NCBI RefSeq assembly: GCF_023806485.1
Contig: NZ_JAMSLR010000001.1
Coordinates: 434,001-498,000, forward strand
Length of the DNA stretch: 64,000 nt
Source of the DNA: Thermalbibacter longus
Lineage (GTDB): Bacteria > Chloroflexota > Chloroflexia > Thermomicrobiales > Thermomicrobiaceae
Direction of reading: 5' to 3'
Made by a program: the position numbers and the translations under genes. The notes under the pieces are model-generated. The model searched no databases. It had not been told where the DNA came from and was given only the letters and a program-made list of their open reading frames with translations. Positions 25,845 through 34,022 of this stretch are shown here, piece by piece. The first letter of the stretch is position 1. Each line of letters opens with the position of its first letter.

Positions 25845-26561
25845 TCAGTACGGCCAGGAGCGACCGATGCCGAGATGAGCCAGCAGCCAGCGAACGAACG
25901 TGGTCAACAGGCCCAGCCGGAGCGGCAGCCGGCGCAGCCTGCGGGGTGAGGTGGCGATCCAGCTCGCGCTCAGGTGGCAGACCTGTACTCCCGATCGTTC
26001 CGCGCGCTGGAGGAACTCGCGATCCTCCGCGATCTGCAGACGCTCGTCGAAGCCGCCGAGAGCCAGGAACAGCTCGCGCGAACAATAAAACATCTGAGCC
26101 CGGATGTGGAAGCGTCGCTTGCCGAGCTCCATCAACCAGAAAAATGCGCGGTCGAGGAGATCGCGCGAGTCGGCGACGATCCGGATGCTGCCGGCTGGGT
26201 ATCCGCCGCGGTACGTCTCGATGACCCGCATAACGAGGTCAGTCGCCATAGCGGAATCAGCGTCCAAGAAGATCAGGATCTCCCCGGTAGCCTCTCGAGC
26301 GCCTAGGTTTTTCGCTCGGGCTCGGCTGGGGAGAGGCTCGTGCAGGAGGCGCACCTGAAGTCTCGGAGTGTTGCTGGCGAACTCCCGCACCACCGTGGCA
26401 GTGCGATCGTGTGAACCGTTGTCGACCACGACCACCTCGAGTCGCTCTAGCGGCCATGACTGGCTGGCGATCGACTCGAGAGTCCGCCCGATGAAGGTCT
26501 CCTCGTTGCGGGCCGGGATGACGATGCTGACCTCAGGTCGGCCAGTCGAGCAGCTCGCCAT
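25845..26561 (-). CDS. Glycosyltransferase family 2
   Basis: 238 residues. GT-A fold features: VSIVIPARNEETFIGRTLESIASQ at the N-terminus, VVVVDNGSHDRTA, then the metal-binding ILIFLDADSAM (DxD) and FDERLQIAEDREFLQRAERSG near residue 185. It transfers a sugar from a nucleotide or lipid donor to an unknown acceptor. The ATG lies inside the end of the deacetylase gene (29-base overlap), so the two are probably coupled. A short C-terminal hydrophobic stretch (LGLLTTFVRWLLAHLGI) may associate with the membrane. Confidence 0.85.
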   Translation of the reverse strand: MASCSTGRPEVSIVIPARNEETFIGRTLESIASQSWPLERLEVVVVDNGSHDRTATVVREFASNTPRLQVRLLHEPLPSRARAKNLGAREATGEILIFLDADSAMATDLVMRVIETYRGGYPAGSIRIVADSRDLLDRAFFWLMELGKRRFHIRAQMFYCSRELFLALGGFDERLQIAEDREFLQRAERSGVQVCHLSASWIATSPRRLRRLPLRLGLLTTFVRWLLAHLGIGRSWPY

Positions 26562-27288
26562 AGGTCACCGGTCTCCGCTCGCGCAGCAACAGGGCGAGCT
26601 CGCGCAGCACGCGCGCGCAGGCGGGGGATCGGGAAGCGCCCTGAGGATGGAGAAACACCGACACGGCTGGCGCGTGCGCCCGCCAGGGGCGCAGCAGCGC
26701 CGCTCCGGCCCGGACGAGAGCCTCGTTCAGCGGCCCGGCGCCGAGGTAGCCCAGCCAAGGTACTGCTATGCGTCGCCTAGACCTGAGATCGTGCACCCAG
26801 AGCATCTCGACCAGATAGCGGAAACCCAGCTCTCGCAGGAGGTCTGGTAGCTCCGGGGTGGATAGCCAGGCGGGCGGGCAAAAGCCGCTGACCTCGAACC
26901 CGAGATCTCGCAGGAGCTTGCGTCCCGACTGAAGACGGGCCCGCTGGTCGGGCCACGCCAGGCTGGCGAACTCCGCGTCCTCGCGCGCAAAGGCGGCGGC
27001 GCGCACGCGAGTCGCGAGCGAGCCGCGCCAGGGGCCTTCCCTCCGATGGGTGAAGCCGTGCAGCACGATCTCCGACCCGCTTCGCACCTCCGCCTGGAGC
27101 ATATTGACTAGGTCGGGGGAGCGACCGAGGTCGCCGTCCCTGCGGTCGGAAGAGATCACGAGGAGGCTGCGCGGCCGAGCCCCGAGCTCGTCCAGCCGTC
27201 CGAGGAGCCAGCGCACCTCAACTAGATTGGCAGGCGCGACATCGTGGATCGAGACGATGACGGCCTGTTCGCGTTTCCTGGCTGCCAT
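26533..27288 (-). CDS. Polysaccharide deacetylase / DUF2334-like protein
   Basis: 251 residues. The metal-dependent deacetylase pattern is visible: VIVSIHDVAP with the catalytic Asp and a following His environment, GSEIVLHGFTH (the His-x3-His metal site) and GFCPPAWLSTPELPDLLRELGF. Length and pattern fit the DUF2334-type branch, which acts on sugar polymers or lipid-linked sugars. First gene of the operon with the glycosyltransferase and the YkoP-like gene. Divergent from hsp20. No good ribosome site is seen before the ATG. Confidence 0.78.
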   Translation of the reverse strand: MAARKREQAVIVSIHDVAPANLVEVRWLLGRLDELGARPRSLLVISSDRRDGDLGRSPDLVNMLQAEVRSGSEIVLHGFTHRREGPWRGSLATRVRAAAFAREDAEFASLAWPDQRARLQSGRKLLRDLGFEVSGFCPPAWLSTPELPDLLRELGFRYLVEMLWVHDLRSRRRIAVPWLGYLGAGPLNEALVRAGAALLRPWRAHAPAVSVFLHPQGASRSPACARVLRELALLLRERRPVTYGELLDWPT

Positions 27289-27466
27289 GTCGAGCCTGTT
27301 TCAGGTGCCATTAAGCCATCCACCCCACATGGTAGCGAGCGCCGGACTGCACTGGAAGGAGGGTATGGCTGCCTGCGAAAACCCGTCGCCCGTGACGGCC
27401 GCCGTGGTCGCCTACTCGCTGTGCTGTTTGTCGCTCAGCATCTCTCACTCGTGCGAGGGATAAGAC

Positions 27467-27495
27467 TTGACACAATTCGTGTAGATGAGTATATA
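27467..27495 (+). promoter_or_regulatory. Promoter of hsp20
   Basis: TTGACA (27467-27472), 17 bases, TATATA (27490-27495) running into TATATATATCG, unusually AT-rich for this genome. An imperfect inverted repeat CTCACTCG-TG-CGAGGGA lies just upstream at about 27444-27460. No perfect CIRCE element was found. Confidence 0.75.
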
Positions 27496-27559
27496 TATCG
27501 TCGGAAAGCGCCGGTGACGGCGCTGGTAAAGGAGCGCTGAGGAAGGAGGGTGATGAGCA

Positions 27560-28033
27560 ATGTTGGAGCGCTGGAGCCCGTTTGCGGAGATGGAGCGGAT
27601 GTGGAGCGAGCTGGATCGGGTCTTCAACGAGGCCTTCGGTCGCACGCGGCCGCTGGCAGCCCGTTCGTGGACGTATCGCCCGCTGACGGACATCTACGAC
27701 ACGGGCGACGCGCTGGTTGTGAAGGTGGCGGTGCCGGGCGCGAGCCCTGAGGACATCGAGGTCAGCGTCGAGCAGAACGCGCTGACGATCCGGGGTCATT
27801 ACGGGTACCAGCTCAGCGAGGAGGACGCGAAGAAGGTGACCTGGTACCGCCGCGAGATCGGTATGGGCGAGTTTGCTGAGACCTTCACGCTGCCGGCGCC
27901 CGTGGATGCCGATCACGCCGAGGCGAGCTTCGCGGACGGCATCCTGACGCTGACGCTGCCGAAGGCCGAGCAGGCTCGGATCAAGCGGATCCCGGTCCAG
28001 GCGCACAAGGCGCTCGCGGGCTCGCTCAACTAG
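27560..28033 (+). CDS. Small heat shock protein, Hsp20/alpha-crystallin family
   Basis: 157 residues. An ATP-independent chaperone that holds unfolding proteins. N-terminal WSPFAEMERMWSELDRVFNEAF, alpha-crystallin domain from PLTDIYDTGDALVVKVAVPGASPEDIEVSVEQNALTI, the loop FAETFTLPAPVDADHAEASFADGILTLTLPKAE and a C-terminal basic IPV (the I-x-I/V anchor: RIPVQ). GGAGGG lies ten bases before the ATG. It has a strong AT-rich promoter and its own terminator, so it is a single-gene unit. Confidence 0.95.
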   Translation: MLERWSPFAEMERMWSELDRVFNEAFGRTRPLAARSWTYRPLTDIYDTGDALVVKVAVPGASPEDIEVSVEQNALTIRGHYGYQLSEEDAKKVTWYRREIGMGEFAETFTLPAPVDADHAEASFADGILTLTLPKAEQARIKRIPVQAHKALAGSLN

Positions 28034-28051
28034 TCGCGCGCGTCGAGTCCA

Positions 28052-28083
28052 CCCCGGCGGCATCGCCGGGGCGTTTTTCTTTT
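28052..28083 (+). terminator. Rho-independent terminator of hsp20
   Basis: Stem CCCCGGCG/CGCCGGGG with a GCAT loop, then TTTTTCTTTT, 18 bases past the stop codon. Confidence 0.92.
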
Positions 28084-28202
28084 ATCCCCGAGATCCGGTG
28101 AAAAGCGGAACGATCCTGACCGCATTCCGTGCTACGCTCGTCCTGGATGGGCCCATTGACGGTTGCACAGCCAGGATCGAAGCGAAGGGACGGTTGGGAG
28201 GC

Positions 28203-28718
28203 ATGCTCGTAGAGGTGATCCGCACGCTGTATTCCTACAACCGCTGGGCGACCGAGCGCGTGCTCGACGCGGCGGGGCGGCTGACACCGGAACAGCTCCA
28301 TGCTCCCGGCGAAGCCGGGCATGGTTCGATCCACAACACGTTGCTGCACATCATCAGCACCCAGCGGAGCTGGCTCTCCTGGTGGGACGGGTCGTTGTCG
28401 CCGGAAGAGGCCTACCGTTTCCGGCTGAATCCCACCGATTACCCCGACCTGCTATCGTTGCGGCGAGCCTGGGAAGAACTGGAGCGGGACACCGCTGCGT
28501 TCGTCTCGCGGCTCAGCGACGATGACCTCCAAGGTATCCGCGAGATGCCCCTCCCTGACGGAAACGTGTTCCGGCCGGCGCTGTGGCAAATGATGCTTCA
28601 CGTGGCCAATCACGGGACACAGCACCGCAGCGAGGTCGCGGCGATGCTCACCCATTTCGATTGTTCGCCGGGCGGGCTCGATCTGCTCTTCTATCTCTGG
28701 CCCCGCGGGGCGAGCTGA
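28203..28718 (+). CDS. DinB-family metal-binding protein
   Basis: 171 residues from an ATG with GGGAG nearby; the upstream extension of the frame is not protein-like. DinB/YfiT four-helix proteins bind a metal through three His. Here these fit HNTLLHII near residue 45 and NHGTQHRSEV near 135. N-terminal LYSYNRWATERVLDAAGRLTPEQL is typical of the family. Possible role as a thiol-dependent transferase; substrate unknown. Confidence 0.87.
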   Translation: MLVEVIRTLYSYNRWATERVLDAAGRLTPEQLHAPGEAGHGSIHNTLLHIISTQRSWLSWWDGSLSPEEAYRFRLNPTDYPDLLSLRRAWEELERDTAAFVSRLSDDDLQGIREMPLPDGNVFRPALWQMMLHVANHGTQHRSEVAAMLTHFDCSPGGLDLLFYLWPRGAS

Positions 28719-28810
28719 GTCCAGGATCCACCTCTGCTCCGCTCCGGTGACGACGTGCCATACTGGAGGAGAAGGTCGATTCGGGCACTCAGAGCGGTGG
28801 GAGGGGCGGG

Positions 28811-29686
28811 ATGCGCATCGGGGTCGTGTTTCCGCAGACCGAGATCGGGCCAGACCCGGCCGTGATCCGCGAGTACGCTCAGGTAGCAGAGGAGCTGGGG
28901 TACAGCCATATCCTGGTCTATGACCATGTGGTGGGTGTCGACGTCTCGCAGTATCCCGGTTGGACCGGTCCGTACACGTCGAAGAGCCAGTTCCACGAGC
29001 CATTCGTGCTCTTCGGTTACCTGGCCGCGATCACCCGAAGGCTGGAACTGGTTACCGGGGTGATAATCCTGCCCCAGCGCCAGACCGTGCTGGTGGCGAA
29101 GCAGGCCGCCGAGGTCGACGTGCTGTCAGGTGGGCGGCTGCGCCTCGGTGTCGGGGTCGGCTGGAACCAGGCCGAGTACATCGCGCTGAACGAGAACTTC
29201 CACAACCGTGGCAAGCGGGAAGAGGAGCAGATCGAGGTCATGCGGCTCCTCTGGACACAGGAGACGGTGACCTTCGAGGGGCGCTGGCACCGGTTGCCTG
29301 CCGTCGGCATTAACCCGCTGCCGGTCCAGCGGCCTATCCCAGTGTGGCTCGGCGGCATGTCGGAGGCGGCGCAGCGCCGGGCTGCCAGGATCGCCGATGG
29401 CTGGATGCCGCAGTTCCGGCCCGACGCGCGGCTGCGTGAGATGGTGGAGCGCCTCCGAGGATGGGTACAGGAGGCTGGCCGCGACCCGTCCGGCTTCGGG
29501 ATCGAGGGCCGGTTGACGCTGGCACAAGTCCCGCGCGACGAATGGCTGCGCGATGTCGATGCCTGGCGGGAGCTCGGCGCGAGCCATCTCTGCATCAATA
29601 CGATGGGCCTGGGCTTGCCGCATCCGCGCGCGCACATCGACATGATCCGGCAGATAGCCCAGGAGCTCGGCCTGCGCCCGAGCTGA
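28811..29686 (+). CDS. LLM-class F420-dependent oxidoreductase
   Basis: 291 residues of the luciferase-like (beta/alpha)8 family that uses coenzyme F420 (or FMN) in hydride transfer. Marks: MRIGVVFPQTEIGPDPAVI, EELGYSHILVYDHVVG, LVTGVIILPQRQTVLVAKQAAEVDVLSGGRLRLGVGVGWNQAEY and PVWLGGMSEAAQRRAARIADGWMP. GGGAGGGGCGGG precedes the ATG. Substrate unknown. A second member of the family lies at 54.6 kb, which points to an F420-using organism. Confidence 0.88.
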   Translation: MRIGVVFPQTEIGPDPAVIREYAQVAEELGYSHILVYDHVVGVDVSQYPGWTGPYTSKSQFHEPFVLFGYLAAITRRLELVTGVIILPQRQTVLVAKQAAEVDVLSGGRLRLGVGVGWNQAEYIALNENFHNRGKREEEQIEVMRLLWTQETVTFEGRWHRLPAVGINPLPVQRPIPVWLGGMSEAAQRRAARIADGWMPQFRPDARLREMVERLRGWVQEAGRDPSGFGIEGRLTLAQVPRDEWLRDVDAWRELGASHLCINTMGLGLPHPRAHIDMIRQIAQELGLRPS

Positions 29687-29701
29687 CAGCCGATCGACCA
29701 C

Positions 29702-29938
29702 CGAAGTTCTCGTACCTGGGGAGCTCGAGCGCTGAGCGTGTACCGCTTCTGGCGCGACCCCGACTACGCCGTGGGCGCGCTGGTGGCCGGGCTGATGGCC
29801 GACGCCCTCGGGCTCCGCTGGGCGATTCTCGGGGCCGGCGTGCTGACCGCTCTGTCCGGTCTGGTGGTCATGCAGCCGATGGAAAACTTTGGAGTAGATC
29901 GAGCGCGTATCTTACCCGCCTTCGATCCCCGTCGTTGA
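29702..29938 (+). pseudogene. C-terminal remnant of an MFS transporter
   Basis: About 75 codons read ARALSVYRFWRDPDYAVGALVAGLMADALGLRWAI..., which matches the 'YRFWRD-GYA-GALLAG-IAD' region found in the C-terminal half of many MFS transporters. The rest of the protein (more than 300 residues) is missing: the LLM gene ends only 15 bases upstream. The fragment ends MQPMENFGVDRARILPAFDPRR, unlike a normal tail. It is a relic of a larger gene lost by deletion. Confidence 0.6.
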
Positions 29939-30084
29939 CGCACTCTACGCTAGAGATGTCCAGAACGGCTGATTACGTAGCGGGCTGGCACCGGGGAGAT
30001 CGGTAGCCTAAGCTTCTTCCGGTACAGGAAGCGACGGCCCTGCCTGGCGCGGGCTGGATCTACGTAGCCCGGGAGGAGCGTTGG

Positions 30085-30615
30085 ATGAGCTCATCGCCTG
30101 TTGCTGGCGGGGATGGGAGATTGGCGCTGGACATCGCCCCGCGACCGGAACCGCCCGAGCGCATCGATCCTCGCGCCCTGCGGGCCTGGCAGGTCTCTGG
30201 AGCGATCTCAGCCATGACGACTCTGGTCGTAGCTCTGGCCGTCGCGGCGGTGGCCTGGCGCCTCGGATTGCCCTGGCCGCTCGCCTGTCTGCCACCGCTG
30301 CTCGCGATCGTGGCAGTCCCTTTCTGGGTCTGGTTCATTCCACGGGTGCGGTGGCGTCGCTGGCAGTATGCGGTGAGCGATCGGGACATCGAGCTGCAGC
30401 AAGGAGTCTTGATCGTTACCCGCACGTTGATCCCGATGTCCCGAGTCCAGCACGTCGACACGCGGCAGGGGCCGATCCTGAGACACTACGGCCTCGCCAG
30501 TGTCGCGATCGCGACGGCCGCGGGGACGAAGGAGATCCCGGCGCTGGCGGTCGAGGTCGCCGACGCGCTACGTGATCGTATCGCTGCGCTTGCTGGGGTT
30601 GCCGAAGATGTCTGA
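30085..30615 (+). CDS. PH (bPH2/DUF304) domain membrane protein, YdbS-like
   Basis: 176 residues. Two close membrane spans at about 42-80, then one bacterial PH domain beginning RRWQYAVSDRDIELQQGVLIVTRTLIPMSRVQHVDTRQGPILRHYGLASVAI. The pattern 'IP-SRIQHVDT-QGPL-R-YGL' is diagnostic of YdbS. GGGAGGAGCGTTGG before the ATG is a good site. It overlaps the following YdbT-like gene by eight bases; the pair is a common operon linked in Bacillus to resistance to cell-envelope stress. Confidence 0.88.
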   Translation: MSSSPVAGGDGRLALDIAPRPEPPERIDPRALRAWQVSGAISAMTTLVVALAVAAVAWRLGLPWPLACLPPLLAIVAVPFWVWFIPRVRWRRWQYAVSDRDIELQQGVLIVTRTLIPMSRVQHVDTRQGPILRHYGLASVAIATAAGTKEIPALAVEVADALRDRIAALAGVAEDV

Positions 30616-32095
30616 GCCGCGCAGGCTGCACCCGGTGGGCATCGTGCTCCGCGCGCTACGGCAGTTGCGAGAACTCGCTGTCCCTGCACTGCTTCCGGGC
30701 CTAGTTACGCTGCTACGAGAGGGCTTCGACCTATCCAGCCTGCGCGCGGCTTCGTGGGTACTCGTACTCCCAGCAGGCGTGCTCGTCTTTTCGGTGCTCT
30801 ACGGTATCCTGGCGTGGTACCGGCATACCTACTGGGTGGCGGGCGCCGAACTCCGGGTCGAGCAAGGGATCCTGAACCGCAAGCAGCGAATCATCCCGAT
30901 CGAGCGCATCCAGGCGGTCGACGTGTCGCAGGGAGTGCTCCAGCGTCTGCTCGGTCTCGCCAAAGTCGAGATCCAGACCGCCGGCGGAACGGCACCGGAA
31001 GTCGTCCTGACCGCTGTGTCCGTTCGCGCGGCCGAGGAGTTGCGTCTGGCACTTCGCCGACCAGGGGTGCTCGGCCCGGTAGAGGCCGGGAGGGCGGGAC
31101 AGGAGCCGGCGCGGCGCCTGTCCACTCAGGACTTGCTCTTGGCCGGTGCGACATCTGGACGCGCTGGCGTGGCGCTTTCGCTCGTCGGTTCGGTCATGTC
31201 CCTGTTCGATGAGGCGATTCCCTGGGAAAAGGTTCCCTTGCTCCCGGGCCATCTGGGCGGGCCGTGGACAGTACTGGGCATCGGGGTCTGCGTTATTGCC
31301 CTGGCCTGGCTACTGAGCGTGCTGGGCATGGTGCTGGCGCATGCCGGCTTCACTCTGCGGCGCGAGGGAGAGACACTCCTAATCGAGCGGGGCCTCCTGG
31401 AGCGGCGAGTGGCATCGCTGCCGGTGGATCGGATCCAGGCAGTGCGGATCGTCGAAGGGCCCTTCCGGCAGCCGTTCGGACTCGTGGAGCTACGGGTCGA
31501 GAGCGCCGCCTATGGACTCACAGCTAGCGAATCCACGGTGCTCTTCCCGCTCCTTCGCCGCCGGGAGGTGTTGCCGTTCCTGCGGGCCTTCCTTCCGGAA
31601 TATGCGGTGGAAGCGAACCTGATTTCGCTCCCGGCCCGCGCTCGTCCCCGCTATGCACTGCGGACCGATCTGATGGGGCTCGCAATGGCCGGGGCGAGCC
31701 TTCTCCTCTGGTTGCAGTTTCCTATGGGCTTTCTGGGGTTCGGCTTGCCACTAGCAGCCGCGCTGCTCGGTCTCTGGCAATACCGTGATGCGGGGTGGGC
31801 CGTCATTGGCGGGTCGCTCGTGCTGCGGTGGCGCACGCTCTCGCGCGTGACCGCGATCGTGCGCCGGCGGCGCGTCCAGATGGCGGAGATCATACGCTCG
31901 CCGCTCCAGCGGAGATCAGGACTAGCCACGTTCGTTGTCCGTGTCACCTCTGGAGCGAGCGGTCGGGCATTCGCCCTGCGTCATCTCGATGCCCGTGACG
32001 CTGCAGCGCTGCTCACCTGGATCGGCGAGCAGAGCCGCAAGGTAGCTGCGACCGGGACTGCCGTGTCGGAAGACACCCGCGTTTCCTGGCATTGA
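30608..32095 (+). CDS. PH (bPH2/DUF304) domain membrane protein with three repeats, YdbT-like
   Basis: 495 residues with hydrophobic pairs separating three PH-type units: HTYWVAGAELRVEQGILNRKQRIIPIERIQAVDVSQG, then HAGFTLRREGETLLIERGLLERRVASLPVDRIQAVRIVEGPFRQPFGL, and a third unit from AGWAVIGGSLVLRWRTLSRVTAIVRRRRVQMAEI. The start ATG overlaps the previous stop, giving the normal N-terminus. Function is unknown; partner of the YdbS-like protein. Confidence 0.88.
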   Translation: MSEPRRLHPVGIVLRALRQLRELAVPALLPGLVTLLREGFDLSSLRAASWVLVLPAGVLVFSVLYGILAWYRHTYWVAGAELRVEQGILNRKQRIIPIERIQAVDVSQGVLQRLLGLAKVEIQTAGGTAPEVVLTAVSVRAAEELRLALRRPGVLGPVEAGRAGQEPARRLSTQDLLLAGATSGRAGVALSLVGSVMSLFDEAIPWEKVPLLPGHLGGPWTVLGIGVCVIALAWLLSVLGMVLAHAGFTLRREGETLLIERGLLERRVASLPVDRIQAVRIVEGPFRQPFGLVELRVESAAYGLTASESTVLFPLLRRREVLPFLRAFLPEYAVEANLISLPARARPRYALRTDLMGLAMAGASLLLWLQFPMGFLGFGLPLAAALLGLWQYRDAGWAVIGGSLVLRWRTLSRVTAIVRRRRVQMAEIIRSPLQRRSGLATFVVRVTSGASGRAFALRHLDARDAAALLTWIGEQSRKVAATGTAVSEDTRVSWH

Positions 32096-32133
32096 TCCGG
32101 TATCACCAGTTGCTGGTTGCCGCATCGTTTGCA

Positions 32134-32163
32134 TTGTCTCTCTACGGCAACGTGCAGTAGACT
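32134..32163 (+). promoter_or_regulatory. Possible promoter of the mgtE leader
   Basis: TTGTCT (32134-32139) and TAGACT (32158-32163), spacer 18. It would give a leader of about 410 bases before mgtE. Confidence 0.4.
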
Positions 32164-32169
32164 GGCGGG

Positions 32170-32400
32170 GCGAATGCGGATCCGTGTTCGTGGCCCCGTC
32201 TTGCAGGATGTAGGGCCTGAGCCCGATCCGCGTCGCGGTTCGAGGGATAACAGCGTGGAAGCAGGTAGCTCACCAGCTCAATCACTTGTCCCCGCTGGCT
32301 GACCGGCTGCAGTGTGGGCTTCGGCATCGGCTCCTCGCCCCCGGTCAGTCCGGGGGCGTGTCGTGTGAAGGGCTCTGGAGACGGAGGTTGCCGATGCCGA
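32170..32400 (+). ncRNA. Structured leader of mgtE, class unknown
   Basis: A perfect 11-bp long-range stem pairs 32321-32331 (TCGGCATCGGC) with 32390-32400 (GCCGATGCCGA). Inside it a perfect 9-bp hairpin CGCCCCCGG/CCGGGGGCG (32336-32358) has a TCAGT loop, followed by GAAGGGCTCTGGAGACGGAGG. The 3' strand of the long stem contains the start codon of a small ORF. The conserved M-box (ykoK) Mg2+ riboswitch core was looked for and not found. A switch that opens or closes the small ORF is an inference. Confidence 0.5.
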
Positions 32401-32597
32401 TCGCTGGTCGTGTCCGGCACCTGCTCGACGTGCCCGAACAGCGTTTTCCGTACCACCCCCTAACGACGAGAGAGGGTAGACCCCTCTCCAGATCATCGCG
32501 CCTCCGCCACTTGACCCAAGCACGCCTCTGGACCGGGACTCGCGCGCTGGCTCCACTCGAGGTCACCTCCGGGAGGAGGAATGCCGATGGCAACTGA
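32394..32597 (+). CDS. Candidate leader ORF overlapping mgtE
   Basis: 67 codons starting ATG six bases after GGAGG (32383-32387), beginning MPIAGRVRHLLDVPEQRF and ending 17 bases inside mgtE in another frame. No family resemblance; it is rich in Arg and has five Pro. Its ATG is buried in the 11-bp stem described above. It may act as a regulatory upstream ORF rather than encode a working protein, and it could be chance. Confidence 0.35.
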   Translation: MPIAGRVRHLLDVPEQRFPYHPLTTREGRPLSRSSRLRHLTQARLWTGTRALAPLEVTSGRRNADGN

Positions 32598-33939
32598 GAT
32601 GGATCTCCGTGCCCTGCTGGCCGATGCCATCGAGCGTCGTGACCGTGAGGCGGCCGAGGAGACGCTCTGGCAGCTCTCTGAGCAGGACGAGCTCGGGCGA
32701 GCGCTGCAAGAACTCGACCCCCCGCGATTGACCCGGCTGGCGCAACTGCTCGGCGACGAGCATTTCGGTGAGTTCCTCGCTGAGCTGGAGCCGTCGGAGG
32801 CCGCCGACGTGCTGGAGCGGTTGAGCTGGGGCGAGGCGGCCGACGTGCTGGAGGCGATGGCGCCGGACGATGCTGCGGACGTCTTCGCCGAGCTGGAGCC
32901 CGAAGAGGCTGGACGTATCCTGGTGGCGATGGAGCCGCTGGAGGCTCAGGAGTTGCAGGAGCTCCTGAGCTATCCGCCGGACACGGCGGGCGGGCGGATG
33001 ACGCCGGCCTACGTGGCGCTCTCACCCAGCGTGCGCGTCGACCAGGCGATCGTCGCGTTGCGGCAGCTCGCCCAGGCGGCCGAGACGATCTACTACGTCT
33101 ACGTGACTGACGAGGAGGGGCACCTGCTCGGCGTCGTTTCGATGCGCGACCTCGTCCTCAGCCCGCCTGATCGAACCGTCGGAGACGTGATGGAGACCGA
33201 CCTAGTCAGGGTAGCGGCTAAAGCTGACCAGGAGGAGGCCGCGCGCATCCTCATCGAAGAGGGGTTGCTCGCGATCCCAGTCGTGGACGAGGACAACCGA
33301 CTGCTCGGGATCATCACCGTCGACGATGTGGCCGACATTCTCGAGCGCGAGGCGACGGAAGACATCGAACGGCTGGGCGGTTCACAGCCGCTCGAAGTGC
33401 CGTACATGCGGGCCAGCCCGCTCTTGCTCTGGCGCAAGCGGGTCGGCTGGCTGCTCCTCCTGTTCGTCGGATCCGCCTACACGGTCAGCGTGACGAACTA
33501 CTACGAGGACCTGATCGCCCAGGTCACTGCCTTGGCGCTCTTTATCCCGCTGCTGATCGGGACAGGGGGCAACGCCGGCTCCCAAGTAGTGACAACGCTC
33601 GTCCGGGCGATCGCGCTCGAGGGGATCGGCCTGCGCGACATCCCGCGCATTCTCCCGAAAGAGATCGTGACGGCCCTGATGCTCGGCCTGGTGATGGCGA
33701 TCGTCGCGTTCGGCCGGGCCGAGATCGAAGGCCTGGGTCGCGACCTCAGCCTCGCGGTCGCCTGCGCGATCTTCGCGATCGTGCTCTGGGCGGTGACGGT
33801 CGCTGCCGTGCTGCCGCCGGTTCTGAAGCGGCTGCGCATCGATCCGGCCGTGGTCTCGGCACCGCTTATCGCCACGCTCGTCGACGGGACCGGGTTGATC
33901 ATCTACTTCAACATCGCCCGGCTGATCCTCGGGCTGTGA
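32581..33939 (+). CDS. mgtE: Magnesium transporter MgtE
   Basis: 452 residues. Cytoplasmic N domain (residues 1-135) of acidic helical repeats, DVLERLSWGEAADVLEAMAPDDAADVF. Two CBS domains follow (MTPAYVALSPSVRVDQAI and VMETDLVRVAAKADQEEAARIL...LLGIITVDDVADIL), then five membrane spans with the signature PLLIGTGGNAGSQ. The N and CBS domains gate the channel by Mg2+ binding. GGGAGGAGGA immediately precedes the ATG. It has a long folded leader. Confidence 0.95.
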   Translation: MPMATEMDLRALLADAIERRDREAAEETLWQLSEQDELGRALQELDPPRLTRLAQLLGDEHFGEFLAELEPSEAADVLERLSWGEAADVLEAMAPDDAADVFAELEPEEAGRILVAMEPLEAQELQELLSYPPDTAGGRMTPAYVALSPSVRVDQAIVALRQLAQAAETIYYVYVTDEEGHLLGVVSMRDLVLSPPDRTVGDVMETDLVRVAAKADQEEAARILIEEGLLAIPVVDEDNRLLGIITVDDVADILEREATEDIERLGGSQPLEVPYMRASPLLLWRKRVGWLLLLFVGSAYTVSVTNYYEDLIAQVTALALFIPLLIGTGGNAGSQVVTTLVRAIALEGIGLRDIPRILPKEIVTALMLGLVMAIVAFGRAEIEGLGRDLSLAVACAIFAIVLWAVTVAAVLPPVLKRLRIDPAVVSAPLIATLVDGTGLIIYFNIARLILGL

Positions 33940-34022
33940 CGGTCTCCGTCGCACCCCTCGCTAACGGCAGGGCGTCGTATCCTTGAGCCGAACACGCGAC
34001 TGCTCTAGGGAAGGGAGTGGCG

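Noticed and set aside
27311-28063. 250-codon frame opposite hsp20
   Set aside because: Low-quality Arg/Leu/Val composition typical of a shadow; hsp20 has promoter, ribosome site and terminator.
32230-32260. GGTTCGAGGG looking like a tRNA T-arm
   Set aside because: No acceptor, D or anticodon arms can be built around it.
32170-32400. M-box (ykoK) or glycine riboswitch upstream of mgtE
   Set aside because: The conserved M-box core could not be found, and only a short CTCTGGAGA resembles a glycine aptamer.
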